Shown: positions 37,935 to 45,998 of the stretch, one piece after another | Position numbering within the stretch: position 1 is the stretch's first letter | Layout of the letters: the number at the start of each line of letters is the position of its first letter | NCBI GenBank assembly: GCA_046349395.1 | Contig: JAXMCK010000003.1 | Coordinates: 1 to 64,000, forward strand | DNA: 64,000 nt | Source of the DNA: JAXMCK01 sp046349395 | Lineage (GTDB): Bacteria; Pseudomonadota; Alphaproteobacteria; Geminicoccales; Geminicoccaceae | Direction: 5' to 3' | The notes under the pieces: generated by a model | Seen by the model: only the letters and a program-made list of their open reading frames with translations | Told to the model about the DNA's origin: nothing | The model's database searches: none | Program-made: the position numbers and the translations under genes

Positions 37935-39086
37935 ATGGCGGAACAGGCACGGCTTCTGGAGCGGAACCCGGCGGAGCCGGTGCGGGCGGAGAAGCCGCCG
38001 CGCGTGCGCTCGGGTGCGCTCGACACGCTGGGCCTCGTCTTCAAATCGGGCGGGCCGGGCTTCTGCCAATTCGCGGTGACCAACGCCTGCAACGCCAATT
38101 GCGGCTTCTGCAACTTCGCCCGCGACCGGCTGGACAAGGCGCACTGGCAGTATGTCGACCGGCAAGGGGCGCTTGACGCCATCGACATCCTCTACCGCGA
38201 GGGCATCCGCTATCTGGTGCTGACCGGCGGCGAGCCGACGCTGCACCCGCATCTGGCCGAGATCGTGGCGCACGGGACGAGCCGCGGCATCAAGGTCATG
38301 GTCGTTAGCAACGCCGGCCTGTTCAAGTCGCACAAGCTGCAGGAACTGGCGGACGCCGGCATCTCCAGCCTGATCATCTCGATCGATGCCGCCACGCAGG
38401 AGGCGCACGAGGACAATCGCGGCCTGCCCGGCGTGTGCGACCGGATCCGCGAGGCCAATGCCTTCATGGCCGAGCGCAAGCTGCACACCACGGCCTCGGT
38501 GACGATGAGCCGGCTCGTCGACTACGACGCGCTGCCGGAGTTCCTGACCTCGCTGGGCTTCACCTCGGTCGTCTTCTCCTACCCGCTCAACTACCTGCCG
38601 GGCTTCTTCCTGGGCTATGCCGATTCGCCGCTCGTCACCTACCGCGAGGACGAGCTGATCGCGGCCTACGAGAAAGTGAAGCAGCTGAAGAAGCGCTTCC
38701 GGGTGGTCAATCCGACCCTCTCGCTCCAGGAGATGCAGCGCTTCGTCAAGAAGGAGGAGCAGCGCTATCCCTGCCTCGCCGGCCATCGCTACTTCTTCCT
38801 CGACTGGCAGCTGATGCTCTGGCGCTGCCATCACTGGGACAAGCCGATGTGCTCGATCTACGAGTTCGACCAGAGCAAGCAGATCCGCGACAACTGCACC
38901 GCCTGCATGATCAACTGCTACCGCGATTCGAGCCTGATGCAGCATGTGGCGGTGTCGATGCACGACGCCTGGACGGCAGCGAAGAGCGGCAAGATCGGCG
39001 AGGCGGGGCGGCATCTCGCCAAGCGCAGCAACCTCGACAGCCTGCGCGCCGTCGCCGAGGAGTTCGGCTGGCTCGTGCGGTTCTAG
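37935..39086 (+). CDS. radical SAM enzyme of unknown specificity
   Basis: A 383-residue radical SAM protein. The CxxxCxxC motif is CNANCGFC (Cys52, 56, 59), with LTGGEPTLHP as the second, SAM-binding motif. The C-terminal third contains further cysteines (CLAGHRYFFLDWQLMLWRCHHW, CTACMINC), suggesting a second iron-sulfur cluster of SPASM/twitch type. It lacks the DUF3463 features of the adenosylhopane enzyme HpnH. Divergent from hpnI and close to hpnJ, it may act on a hopanoid lipid. Function not established. Confidence 0.8.
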   Translation: MAEQARLLERNPAEPVRAEKPPRVRSGALDTLGLVFKSGGPGFCQFAVTNACNANCGFCNFARDRLDKAHWQYVDRQGALDAIDILYREGIRYLVLTGGEPTLHPHLAEIVAHGTSRGIKVMVVSNAGLFKSHKLQELADAGISSLIISIDAATQEAHEDNRGLPGVCDRIREANAFMAERKLHTTASVTMSRLVDYDALPEFLTSLGFTSVVFSYPLNYLPGFFLGYADSPLVTYREDELIAAYEKVKQLKKRFRVVNPTLSLQEMQRFVKKEEQRYPCLAGHRYFFLDWQLMLWRCHHWDKPMCSIYEFDQSKQIRDNCTACMINCYRDSSLMQHVAVSMHDAWTAAKSGKIGEAGRHLAKRSNLDSLRAVAEEFGWLVRF

Positions 39087-39473
39087 GAACTCGACTGCAC
39101 GCGGCCGCGGCGAGGGCGGCCGGGGTCGGGGTGGCGTTCGCAGGCAAAGGCCGAATCGTCGCCGTTGTGGAAATAGATGTGGCCCTCGAGCCGGTCACCC
39201 GGCTGCCAGACGAGCGTGCCGCGGCCGGATGTCGGCTCCCCCTCGTCGGCGCCTTCCCAGCTGAACGCGGCCATGGGACCCTCGACTCCGGGCCAGTAGG
39301 AGATCGAGGTCGGCCTCGACCGCGATGAAGCGCATCGTTCCACGATCGCCGGTGATCTCGATCGTGGCCGGGCCGAGCAGGTCGATGTCGTCCCTGTCCC
39401 AGAGATCCATCGCGGCAATCCGCCAGCGACCCTGAAACGGTGCCGCGTGCGACTGCACAGGTTTCTTCGCCAC
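39083..39473 (-). pseudogene. frameshifted small conserved protein
   Basis: The N-terminal part is read in one frame from a GTG at 39473 (FQGRWRIAAMDLWDRDDIDL ... GTMRFIAVEADLD). The C-terminal part continues in another frame (YWPGVEGPMAAFSWEGADEG, then GRLEGHIYFHNGDDS-like residues) to a stop at 39083. Together they give one protein of about 130 residues with a pattern common to small proteobacterial proteins of unknown function (FxGxWxI...MxLWD, AxFSWEG.DE, GRGxL...GRLxGxIxFHxGDDS). The shift lies near 39298-39315. It is either a real inactivating indel or a sequencing error. It converges on the radical SAM gene, sharing CTAG. Confidence 0.65.
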
Positions 39474-39533
39474 CGCTGGTTACCGGTCGGTCCCGACCGA
39501 GGACGCGGTTCGGGCGTGGGCCGCTCGCGCTAG

Positions 39534-40372
39534 GCTCCAGACTCAATCAGATCCACCAAGTGACGAGGATGGCGAGGGCGACTGTCGCGGCGTAGTTGGT
39601 GGCGAGCTTGTCATAGCGGGTGGCGACGCGTCGCCAGTCTTTCAGGCGACAGAAGGCGCGCTCGATCAGGTTGCGCAGGCGGTAGGCTTCGGGATCGAAC
39701 GGGTGCAGCCGCTTGCGGGTAGGGTTGTTGGGGATGATCGGCCTCGTGCCGCGCTCCTGCAGCCGCCGGCGCAGGGCGTCGCTGTCATAGGCGGTGTCGG
39801 CGACGCAGCAGGCGGCGGCCGGCACGGCGTCGAGCAGGTCCGGGGCGACCGGAGCGTCGCCGCGCTGTCCGGGCGTCAGCGTGAAGGCGAGCGGGCGGCC
39901 CCTGCCGTCGACGACGGCGTGGATCTTCGTGGTCCGGCCGCCACGCGAGCGGCCGATCGCCTGGACCTGGGCCCCCCTTTTGCGCCGGAGGCCGAGCGGT
40001 GCGCCTTGGCGATGGTGCTGTCGAGCAGGTGAACCCCACCCGGCTCGGCCGCCACCAGGCCCTGCAGCAGCTTCTGCCAGAGACCGCGTCGGGCCCAGCG
40101 ATGGAACCGGTTGTAGACCGTCGTCGGCGGACCGTAGACGGCGGGACAGTCCTGCCACCGGCAGCCGCTGCGCAGCACGTGGACGATGCCGCTGAGCACC
40201 CGCCGGTCGTCGACCCGCCGCGCGCCCGGCTGTCCTTTTGGCAGCAACGGCTCGATCACCGCCCACTGCGCCTCGCTGAACCAGAACTCACCGGCCATCA
40301 TTCGAACCCCGACGTTTCCCAGCTCGAATCACAGAAGCTAGCACACGTCAACAGCTTGATTGGGTTTGGAGC
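39534..40372 (-). mobile_element. IS5-family insertion sequence, IS427-like
   Basis: An 839-base element bounded by imperfect terminal repeats. The left end begins GCTCCAGACTCAATCA (39534-39549) and the right end, read inward, begins GCTCCAAACCCAATCA (40372-40357), with two mismatches in 16. It is flanked by a direct CTAG at 39530-39533 and 40373-40376, the YTAR/CTAG target duplication typical of the IS427 group; if only TA is duplicated the ends extend outward slightly. The transposase is complete except for its programmed frameshift, so the element may be active. It lies between the frameshifted gene and hpnJ. Confidence 0.9.
39547..40301 (-). CDS. IS5-family transposase, made by -1 frameshift
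   Basis: Two overlapping frames encode one transposase of about 250 residues. OrfA (start 40301, stop 39876) has a DUF4096-type N-terminus (FWFSEAQWAVIEPLLPKGQ) and the first catalytic Asp in HLLDSTIAKAHR. OrfB supplies AIGRSRGGRTTKIHAV, the second Asp region VADTAYDSDAL, and the Glu in NLIERAFCRLKDWRRVATRY. The switch occurs at the AAAAGGGGGG run (39981-39972 on the minus strand), shifting -1. The DDE triad is complete. Frameshift fusion is standard in the IS427 group. Confidence 0.88.
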
Positions 40373-41803
40373 CTAGGCCGGGCTGTTGCGGGTCGACAGG
40401 AAGCGGAAGAACTCGACACCCTCGCGCAGGCGCCGCTTCATCATGTCGAAGTCGCCGACCATCTCCGAGACCATGTCGTAGATCTTGCCGGGCCGGAAGT
40501 AGAACTGCTTGTAGAAGTCGGCGACGGCCTCGAACATCTCCTGCTGCGACAGGTTCGGGTAGCTCAGCGAGCTGACCTGGATGCCGCTGTCGGCGACGAG
40601 CTTGCCGCCGGTATTGTCGTCGACGAGCCAGCCGCGCTGCTTCGCCTGGTCGTAGAGATAGGTGCCCGGATAGGCGGCGGCGAGCGAGACCTGCAGCGTG
40701 TGCGGGTTCACCTCCTTGGCGAAGCGGATCGTCTCCTTGATCGTCTCCCTCGTCTCGCCGGGCAGGCCCAGGATGAAGGTGCCGTGGATGGTGATGCCGA
40801 GCTTGTGGCAGTTCTCGCTGAAGGTCCGCGCCCAGTCGATGCGCATGCCCTTCTTGATGTTGTGCAGGATCTGCTGGTCTCCCGTCTCGTAGCCGACGAC
40901 GAAGAGGCGCAGTCCGTTGTCTTTCAGCACCTTCAGCGTCTCGTAGTCGACGTTCGCCTTGGCGTTGCAGGACCAGGTGACGCCGAGCTTGCCCAGCTCC
41001 TTCGCGATCTCGCGGGCCCGGCCCGGATTGTCGGTGAAGGTGTCGTCGTCGAAGAAGTATTCCTTCACCTGCGGGAACCAGGCCTTGGCCTTGGCGATCT
41101 CGTCGACGACGTGCTTCACGCTGCGGGTGCGGTAGCGATGGCCGCCGATCGTCTGCGGCCAGAGGCAGAAGGTGCAGCGCGACTTGCAGCCCCGGCCCGT
41201 ATAGACCGACAGATAGGGGTGGCGCAGATAGCCGATGAAATAGTCTTCGATGACGAGGTCGCGCCGGTAGACGTCGACCACGTGCGGCAGCTGGTCCATG
41301 TCCTCCAGGATCGCGCGCTGGGGGTTGTGGACGATCGCCCCGTTGCGGCGGAAGCTCAGCCCGTCGATCTCCTCGTAGCGGCGGCCTTCGGCCACCTCCT
41401 GGATCGTGAAGTCGAACTCGCTGCCGGCGACGAAGTCCAGCGCCGTCGAGGCCCGGATCGAGATGTCGGGCTGTACCGCCACATGGGCGCCGACGAAGCC
41501 GATCCGCAGCTTGGGGTTCGCCTCCTTCAGCGCTTCGGCGACCTTCACGTCCGAACGGAAGGAGGGCGTGCTCGTGTGCAGGACGGCGAGCTCATAGTCC
41601 TTCGCATGGCGGGTGACCGCCTCGACGTCGAGCCCACGGGCCGGGGCGTCGATCAGCTTGCTGTCCGGCACCAGTGCCGCCGGCTGCGCCAGCCAGGTCG
41701 GGTACCAGAACGAGCGGATCTCGCGCTTGGCCTGATAACGCGCCCCCGCCCCGCCATCGAAGCCGTCGAACGAGGGGGGATTCAAGAACAGGGTCTTCAA
41801 CAT
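40373..41803 (-). CDS. hpnJ: hopanoid radical SAM protein HpnJ
   Basis: A 476-residue B12-type (class B) radical SAM enzyme. It opens with MLKTLFLNPPSFDGFDGGAG, the characteristic HpnJ N-terminus, has a cobalamin-binding-like domain (residues 1-150), then GRGCKSRCTFCLWP with CxxxCxxC. HpnJ is needed to make the cyclitol ether head group of composite hopanoids. The stop codon TAG (40375-40373) is the inner end of the IS target duplication CTAG; the insertion left the reading frame and stop unchanged. The ATG at 41803 has GGAG close upstream. Confidence 0.92.
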   Translation of the reverse strand: MLKTLFLNPPSFDGFDGGAGARYQAKREIRSFWYPTWLAQPAALVPDSKLIDAPARGLDVEAVTRHAKDYELAVLHTSTPSFRSDVKVAEALKEANPKLRIGFVGAHVAVQPDISIRASTALDFVAGSEFDFTIQEVAEGRRYEEIDGLSFRRNGAIVHNPQRAILEDMDQLPHVVDVYRRDLVIEDYFIGYLRHPYLSVYTGRGCKSRCTFCLWPQTIGGHRYRTRSVKHVVDEIAKAKAWFPQVKEYFFDDDTFTDNPGRAREIAKELGKLGVTWSCNAKANVDYETLKVLKDNGLRLFVVGYETGDQQILHNIKKGMRIDWARTFSENCHKLGITIHGTFILGLPGETRETIKETIRFAKEVNPHTLQVSLAAAYPGTYLYDQAKQRGWLVDDNTGGKLVADSGIQVSSLSYPNLSQQEMFEAVADFYKQFYFRPGKIYDMVSEMVGDFDMMKRRLREGVEFFRFLSTRNSPA

Positions 41804-41990
41804 CGCTCCGCCGATCCTGCCGCCTGCCAGCACGGCCGTGCCTCGACCCAGTAAAGCCCGGAACGGCACCGATTGCCACCCCGGCCCGGACACAGCCGTC
41901 GATCCACTGAGGTAGGGCCGTGGAAAGCGCAGCCAAGAGCCGTGCGGGACCGATCGGGCACGGGCCCGGCAAGACCTCCGGTGCGTGAGG

Positions 41991-42410
41991 TCAGGCGGCC
42001 GAGGCGGGTTGCGATCCCCGGCCGGCGGTCAGGCCCGGGTTCTGGGCGATGCCGGCCCAGCCGGTCCGCAGGTCGGCCAAGCGAGCCAGGATCTCGTCGC
42101 AGATGCCAGGATCGTTGCGCGTGTTCACTTCGGCGAGGCGCAAGGTGACATAGGTGTACAGGCGGTCGAGGAGCCGCGCGATCTCGCCCCCCTGCTCGTG
42201 GTCGAGGCAGGCCTGCAGCCCGTCGACGATGGCGGCCGCCTTGCGCGTCAGCCGGTAGCGGGCCTCGACGTCGCCGGCGGCGATCGCGGCCTTGATCTCC
42301 TCCACCCGGCGGGCGGCCCCGTCGTAGAGCATCAGGATCTGCTGTGCGGGGGGCAGGGTCTCGGCGGCACGGCCGTAGGCCGCGACAGCACGGCCGGACA
42401 ACTGGGTCAT
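41991..42410 (-). CDS. fliS: flagellin export chaperone FliS
   Basis: A 139-residue helical protein. The N-terminal AVAAYGRAAETLPPAQQILMLYDGAARRVEE matches the FliS flagellin-binding region (Y...T...P...I..L.Y..A). Residues 100-125 include DLRTGWAGI, the usual end of FliS helix bundles. It binds the C-terminal D0 domain of flagellin in the cytoplasm and prevents premature assembly. It follows fliD by 11 bases at the end of the late flagellar cluster. A Gly/Ala-rich tail follows the fold. Confidence 0.9.
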   Translation of the reverse strand: MTQLSGRAVAAYGRAAETLPPAQQILMLYDGAARRVEEIKAAIAAGDVEARYRLTRKAAAIVDGLQACLDHEQGGEIARLLDRLYTYVTLRLAEVNTRNDPGICDEILARLADLRTGWAGIAQNPGLTAGRGSQPASAA

Positions 42411-42421
42411 CGGAAGCTCCG

Positions 42422-44149
42422 TCAGTTCTGCTGCGTCACTCCCATCTGGGCCTTGACCTGATCGAGCAGCGCCTTGGCGGTCGCCATGGCCGCCTCGAGC
42501 GCCGTGAACTTCGCGACCAGCTGCTCGCGCAACCGGTCGGCCCGCTCGTCGATCCGGCCGATCTCCTTCTGGAAGTCGGCGCTTTGCCGATCCAGAGCAT
42601 CCGCGACCTTGGTTAAGGATCCGTCTCCATCGCCGAGCACGCGATCGAGATTGTTGAAGATCCTGTCGGCGACGCCCTGGGTCGCCGTGACGTCGATGCT
42701 CTCGCTGCCCTTGCCGACCCAGATCATCTGCAGCCCGGCATAGGCCGTGCCGTCGGCCCCCTTGAGCCGATTGCCCTCGATCTGGAGGGCCACCCCGTCG
42801 GCGGTGGCACTCTCGGGCACGCCGTCATTGTCGGCATCGACCACGCTGATCGTGAAGGCGTTGTCGGCGAGGCGGTTGTCGCGGGCGAAGACCCGGAGCT
42901 TGTCCGAACTCGACGTGAAGCGGAACTCGAAGACGTTGCGCACCGCGTCGAGGTCGGCGGTCAGCCGGTCGTCGAGCTTCGCCTCGTCGATCTGCAGCCG
43001 GTTGTCCTGGTCGAGCTTGATGCCGAGGCCGGCGAGGGTGGCGACCGCCCCCTGGCCTAGCCCGCCGACGGCACCGCCCACGATCCCGCCCAGCGCCTGG
43101 TCGAGGCCGCGCAGGAAGGTGTCGCCGTAGAGCACGGCTCCGTCCGGCCGCTGGCCCGATTCGTTCAGCGAAGCGTACTGGTCGAAGGCGTCCTGCACCG
43201 CGTTGTAGGCGTCGACGAAGCTGCCGATCTGCTCCTTCACGCCGGCGAGCGAGCGCTGCACGTCGACGGTGACCTTCGTGCCGGGCTCCGCCTTGAACAG
43301 GTCGAGCGTGACACCGTCGATCGCGTCCGTGATGTGGTTGTCGGGCCGCGTCATGGTCACGCCATCGATGGTGACCTGGGCGGTCTGGGCGGCAGCGACG
43401 GGGTTCTTGAAGCTGCTCGTGGAGCTGTTCCAGAGCCCCAGCAGGCCCCGGACGTCGTCGCCACCGGCCGGGTTCAGCACGACCTCGCGGCCGGTCTGCC
43501 CGGCACTCAGCACGAGCCGCCAATCATTGTCGGCCACCTTCAGCACATTGGCGCTGATGCCGGTCTGAGCTGTCTTGGCATTGACTACCGCCTTCAGGTC
43601 CTGCAGCGACATGGTCCCGTCGACGTCGATGGCGGCCGTCGTGCCGCCGTCGAGACCGAGCTCGAAACTGCCCGAGAACGCCGTGCCGCCGTTGAAGGTG
43701 TCCGCCAGTGCGGCCGTGGCGCTCGCGGCACCGTCGGACATGAACTTGCGGGCGGTGGCGAGGCGGTCGACCGTGACCTGGAAGCTGCCCGGCGCCACCT
43801 TGTTGCCGGCGCTGACACCCAACAGCGTTGCCGGCGAGGTCGTGGTGTCGGAACTGAAATAGACGTCCTTCTTCTCGAACAGGTTGCCGTCGGTGCCGAG
43901 CAGGCCCGGCGGATTGCGCAGACCCGCCACGGCCTTCTGCAGGGCATCGAGCTTGGTCCGCAGATCCTTGTAGGCCGCCTGCTTGGCGGTATTGGCGTCG
44001 ATCTTCTTCTCGAGTCGCACGGCCGGAATGCGCTTCGCCTCGACCAACGCGTCGACGAGCTTCCCCGTGTCGATGCCGGACGAGGTTCCGGTGAGCCGGG
44101 TGGTGGTGCCGCTGGTGCTGAGCGAGCCCAGGCTGAGGGCGTCCGCCAT
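42422..44149 (-). CDS. fliD: flagellar filament cap protein FliD
   Basis: A 575-residue hook-associated protein 2. The N-terminal region reads LTGTSSGIDTGKLVDALVEAK, with the usual coiled-coil KKIDANTAKQAAYKDLRTKL. The central FliD domain includes TVDRLATARKF, and the C-terminus ends with a long helix, KFTALEAAMATAKALLDQVK. It caps the growing filament and folds flagellin subunits at the tip. The Glu/Asp-rich middle is long but within the FliD range. The gene lies between flaG and fliS. Confidence 0.93.
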   Translation of the reverse strand: MADALSLGSLSTSGTTTRLTGTSSGIDTGKLVDALVEAKRIPAVRLEKKIDANTAKQAAYKDLRTKLDALQKAVAGLRNPPGLLGTDGNLFEKKDVYFSSDTTTSPATLLGVSAGNKVAPGSFQVTVDRLATARKFMSDGAASATAALADTFNGGTAFSGSFELGLDGGTTAAIDVDGTMSLQDLKAVVNAKTAQTGISANVLKVADNDWRLVLSAGQTGREVVLNPAGGDDVRGLLGLWNSSTSSFKNPVAAAQTAQVTIDGVTMTRPDNHITDAIDGVTLDLFKAEPGTKVTVDVQRSLAGVKEQIGSFVDAYNAVQDAFDQYASLNESGQRPDGAVLYGDTFLRGLDQALGGIVGGAVGGLGQGAVATLAGLGIKLDQDNRLQIDEAKLDDRLTADLDAVRNVFEFRFTSSSDKLRVFARDNRLADNAFTISVVDADNDGVPESATADGVALQIEGNRLKGADGTAYAGLQMIWVGKGSESIDVTATQGVADRIFNNLDRVLGDGDGSLTKVADALDRQSADFQKEIGRIDERADRLREQLVAKFTALEAAMATAKALLDQVKAQMGVTQQN

Positions 44150-44160
44150 CGTCCTCTCCT

Positions 44161-44550
44161 TCAGACGGCCACGTCGAGCAACGGCGGGTCGCCCACGCGG
44201 TCCTGCGAGGCGGCCCAGAACCGCAGCAGCTCGTCGGGCGGTGTCTGCGTCAGCAGCTCGCCCGTGCGCTGGTCGGTGACCCGGTAGACCAGCCGCCCCG
44301 TCCCCTCGTCGCGGAAACTTTCGATCGCCACCTCGCGCTCGCGATAGAGGTCGCGGACAGCGCGGGCGGCGGCCTGCTGCACCGCCTGCGGCAGGTCGGA
44401 CCCGGCCGTCGGCTGGGCTGCAGGTCGGGCCACACCGGGCGTGTCGTTGCTGGTCTGGAGGCGCGACGCCGGTTCCGATGTCGGGGTCGGCGGCGGGGGA
44501 CGCAGCTCGCTGGCCACGGTGGTGGCGGTCGGGGTGACGAGGGCTGACAT
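44161..44550 (-). CDS. flaG: FlaG-family protein
   Basis: A 129-residue protein. The first 55 residues are Pro/Thr-rich and low complexity. The FlaG-type domain follows (residues 65-115): EVAIESFRDEGTGRLVYRVTDQRTGELLTQTPPDELLRFW, shown here only as landmarks IESF, GRLVYRV, TGELLTQTPP and ELLRFW. FlaG influences filament length in several species. It lies between a flagellin gene and fliD, the standard FlaG position. Confidence 0.8.
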   Translation of the reverse strand: MSALVTPTATTVASELRPPPPTPTSEPASRLQTSNDTPGVARPAAQPTAGSDLPQAVQQAAARAVRDLYREREVAIESFRDEGTGRLVYRVTDQRTGELLTQTPPDELLRFWAASQDRVGDPPLLDVAV

Positions 44551-44580
44551 GGACGCGATTCCGTCCCGATCGGGCGGATC

Positions 44581-44611
44581 CCCGGGCGGCCGTGCGAGGC
44601 GGCCGCCCGGG
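44581..44611 (-). terminator. strong hairpin after flagellin 1
   Basis: Perfect 11-base arms CCCGGGCGGCC (44581-44591) and GGCCGCCCGGG (44601-44611) with a 9-base loop, 13 bases past the first flagellin's stop on the minus strand. No T run follows, so it may stabilise the flagellin message and limit read-through to flaG rather than fully terminate. Confidence 0.7.
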
Positions 44612-44624
44612 TCCTAGTCCGATC

Positions 44625-45731
44625 CTACTGCAGCAGCCGCAGCAGGTTCTGCGGCATCTGGTTGGCCTGGGCCAGCATCGAGACGCTGGCCTGCATCAGC
44701 ACCTGCGTGCTCGTGAACTTCGACATCTCGGCCGCCATGTCGACGTCCATCAGCGTCGAGCGCGCCGCGTCCAGGTTCTCGATCGAGGTCGCGAGGTTGG
44801 CCGAGACGAACTCGAACCGCGACATCACCGCACCGAGGCTGGCGCGGGACGAGTTCACGGTCGAGATCGCAGTGTCCAGCGCATTGCCGGCGGCGATCGC
44901 GTTCGTCGTGTTCTTGATGTCGGTGCCGTTGATCGTCAGCGCATTGGTCTGCACGTCGTCGATGGTGACGGCGATCGTGTCGCTGGAGGACACGCCGACC
45001 TGGAAACTCATCGAGGCCCCGCCCGTGACGTCGAACCCGATGCTGACGGTGTTGTCGGCGATGTCCATGTTGCTGAAGTTCACGGTCACCCCGGCACTGC
45101 GGAAGTTCACCGAGCCGTCGAATACCACCTGGCCTGCATCCCAGGTCACCTGCACCGTGTCGGTGGTCGCATCGGGTTTGGTGAGCGTGAAAGTGTCCGT
45201 GCCGTCGTAGGTGACCGTGTAGGTGCCCGTGGCGGCATCGCCCGACAGGCTGGCCGAGGCGTTGCCGCTGCTCATCACCACGGTACCGAGCGTCAGCGAG
45301 TTGGCGGCCGTACCGTTCAGCAGCACGGAGCCGTTGAACTTCGTCTGGCTGGCGATGTCGTCGACCTGCTGACCCAGCGCCTGATATTCCTCGTCGAGGA
45401 AGGACCGCTCATTGTCGGTGACCGACCCGGACTGGGCCTGGACCGAAAGCGCCTTCATGCGCTGCAGGATGTCGGAGATGCGCGACATGCCGCCGTCCGC
45501 CACCTGGAGCAGCGAGGAAGCCTGTGAGGCGTTCACGGCCGCCTGCTTCAGGGCGGTGACGTCGGCCTTGATCTTGGTGCCGACCGCCAGCGAGGCGGCG
45601 TCGTCGGACGCCTTCACGATGCGCGAGCCGCTGGAGAGCTTCGCCAGCGAACTCGAGGCATTGGCGCTGTTGGCGGAGAGATAGCGGATCGCCGTGTTGG
45701 CGGCGGTGTTGGTCGTGCCGGTGAGAGCCAT
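44625..45731 (-). CDS. flagellin (copy 1)
   Basis: A 368-residue flagellin. N-terminal D0/D1 has SSSLAKLSSGSRIVKASDDA and the conserved RISDILQRMKALSVQAQSG; C-terminal D1/D0 has SRFEFVSANLATSIENLDAA and ends NQMPQNLLRLLQ. The central domain is short (about 130 residues, strand-rich). A second flagellin of exactly the same length lies upstream at 45999-47105; the two differ at about one residue in eight. GAAGGACCGAGG precedes the ATG. A near-consensus sigma-54 promoter at 45832-45847 should drive it. Confidence 0.96.
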   Translation of the reverse strand: MALTGTTNTAANTAIRYLSANSANASSSLAKLSSGSRIVKASDDAASLAVGTKIKADVTALKQAAVNASQASSLLQVADGGMSRISDILQRMKALSVQAQSGSVTDNERSFLDEEYQALGQQVDDIASQTKFNGSVLLNGTAANSLTLGTVVMSSGNASASLSGDAATGTYTVTYDGTDTFTLTKPDATTDTVQVTWDAGQVVFDGSVNFRSAGVTVNFSNMDIADNTVSIGFDVTGGASMSFQVGVSSSDTIAVTIDDVQTNALTINGTDIKNTTNAIAAGNALDTAISTVNSSRASLGAVMSRFEFVSANLATSIENLDAARSTLMDVDMAAEMSKFTSTQVLMQASVSMLAQANQMPQNLLRLLQ

Positions 45732-45831
45732 GATCCTCGGTCCTTCTACCTGAAGGGCGGAACCTTCCGGTCCCGCGATGCCGGCGGGCTACCTGCCCGC
45801 CGCCGGACGACACGCCCGGCCTCAACCGTCG

Positions 45832-45847
45832 AGCGAGATCCGTGCCA
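45832..45847 (-). promoter_or_regulatory. sigma-54 promoter of flagellin 1
   Basis: Minus-strand TGGCACGGATCTCGCT matches the consensus TGGCACG-N4-TTGCT except one base (TCGC for TTGC). The predicted transcript starts about 90 bases upstream of the ATG at 45731. Its position agrees with sigma-54 control of late flagellar genes. Confidence 0.75.
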
Positions 45848-45897
45848 GATCGCTCGACCCGGGCGATGCGGGGATTCCGGAGCTTGGTCGGTGGCGA

Positions 45898-45916
45898 CCC
45901 GGCAGAAACTGCCGGG
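45898..45916. promoter_or_regulatory. palindromic enhancer-like site 1 upstream of flagellin 1
   Basis: CCCGGCAGAAACTGCCGGG has perfect 8-base arms around AAA. Its centre lies about 60 bases upstream of the -24 element. The CGGCA...TGCCG pattern resembles, from memory, the ftr elements bound by FlbD, the sigma-54 activator of late flagellar genes in Caulobacter. Confidence 0.55.
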
Positions 45917-45930
45917 CCGAACCTGCCGGC

Positions 45931-45949
45931 CCCGGCAAATCCTGCCGGG
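45931..45949. promoter_or_regulatory. palindromic enhancer-like site 2 upstream of flagellin 1
   Basis: CCCGGCAAATCCTGCCGGG has perfect 7-base arms, centre about 93 bases upstream of the -24 element and 33 bases (three helical turns) from site 1, so both would face the same side of the DNA. A lone half-site CCTGCCGGC sits between them at 45922-45930. Confidence 0.55.
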
Positions 45950-45950
45950 A

Positions 45951-45974
45951 CCGGCGGTGGAGCGACACCGCCGG
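45951..45974 (-). terminator. hairpin after flagellin 2
   Basis: Perfect 9-base arms CCGGCGGTG (45951-45959) and CACCGCCGG (45966-45974) with a 6-base loop, 24 bases beyond the stop codon of the upstream flagellin on the minus strand. No clear T run. It separates flagellin 2 from the regulatory palindromes of flagellin 1. Confidence 0.6.
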
Positions 45975-45998
45975 CGACCCGACCGCATCGGCTCACGC

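Noticed and set aside
37935..39086. Assignment as HpnH (adenosylhopane synthase)
   Set aside because: The N-terminus and C-terminal cysteine pattern do not match HpnH with its DUF3463 region.
45898..45974. CRISPR-like or REP-like repeat array between the flagellins
   Set aside because: The repeats are three short palindromes and one hairpin of differing sequence; placement upstream of a sigma-54 promoter fits regulatory sites better.
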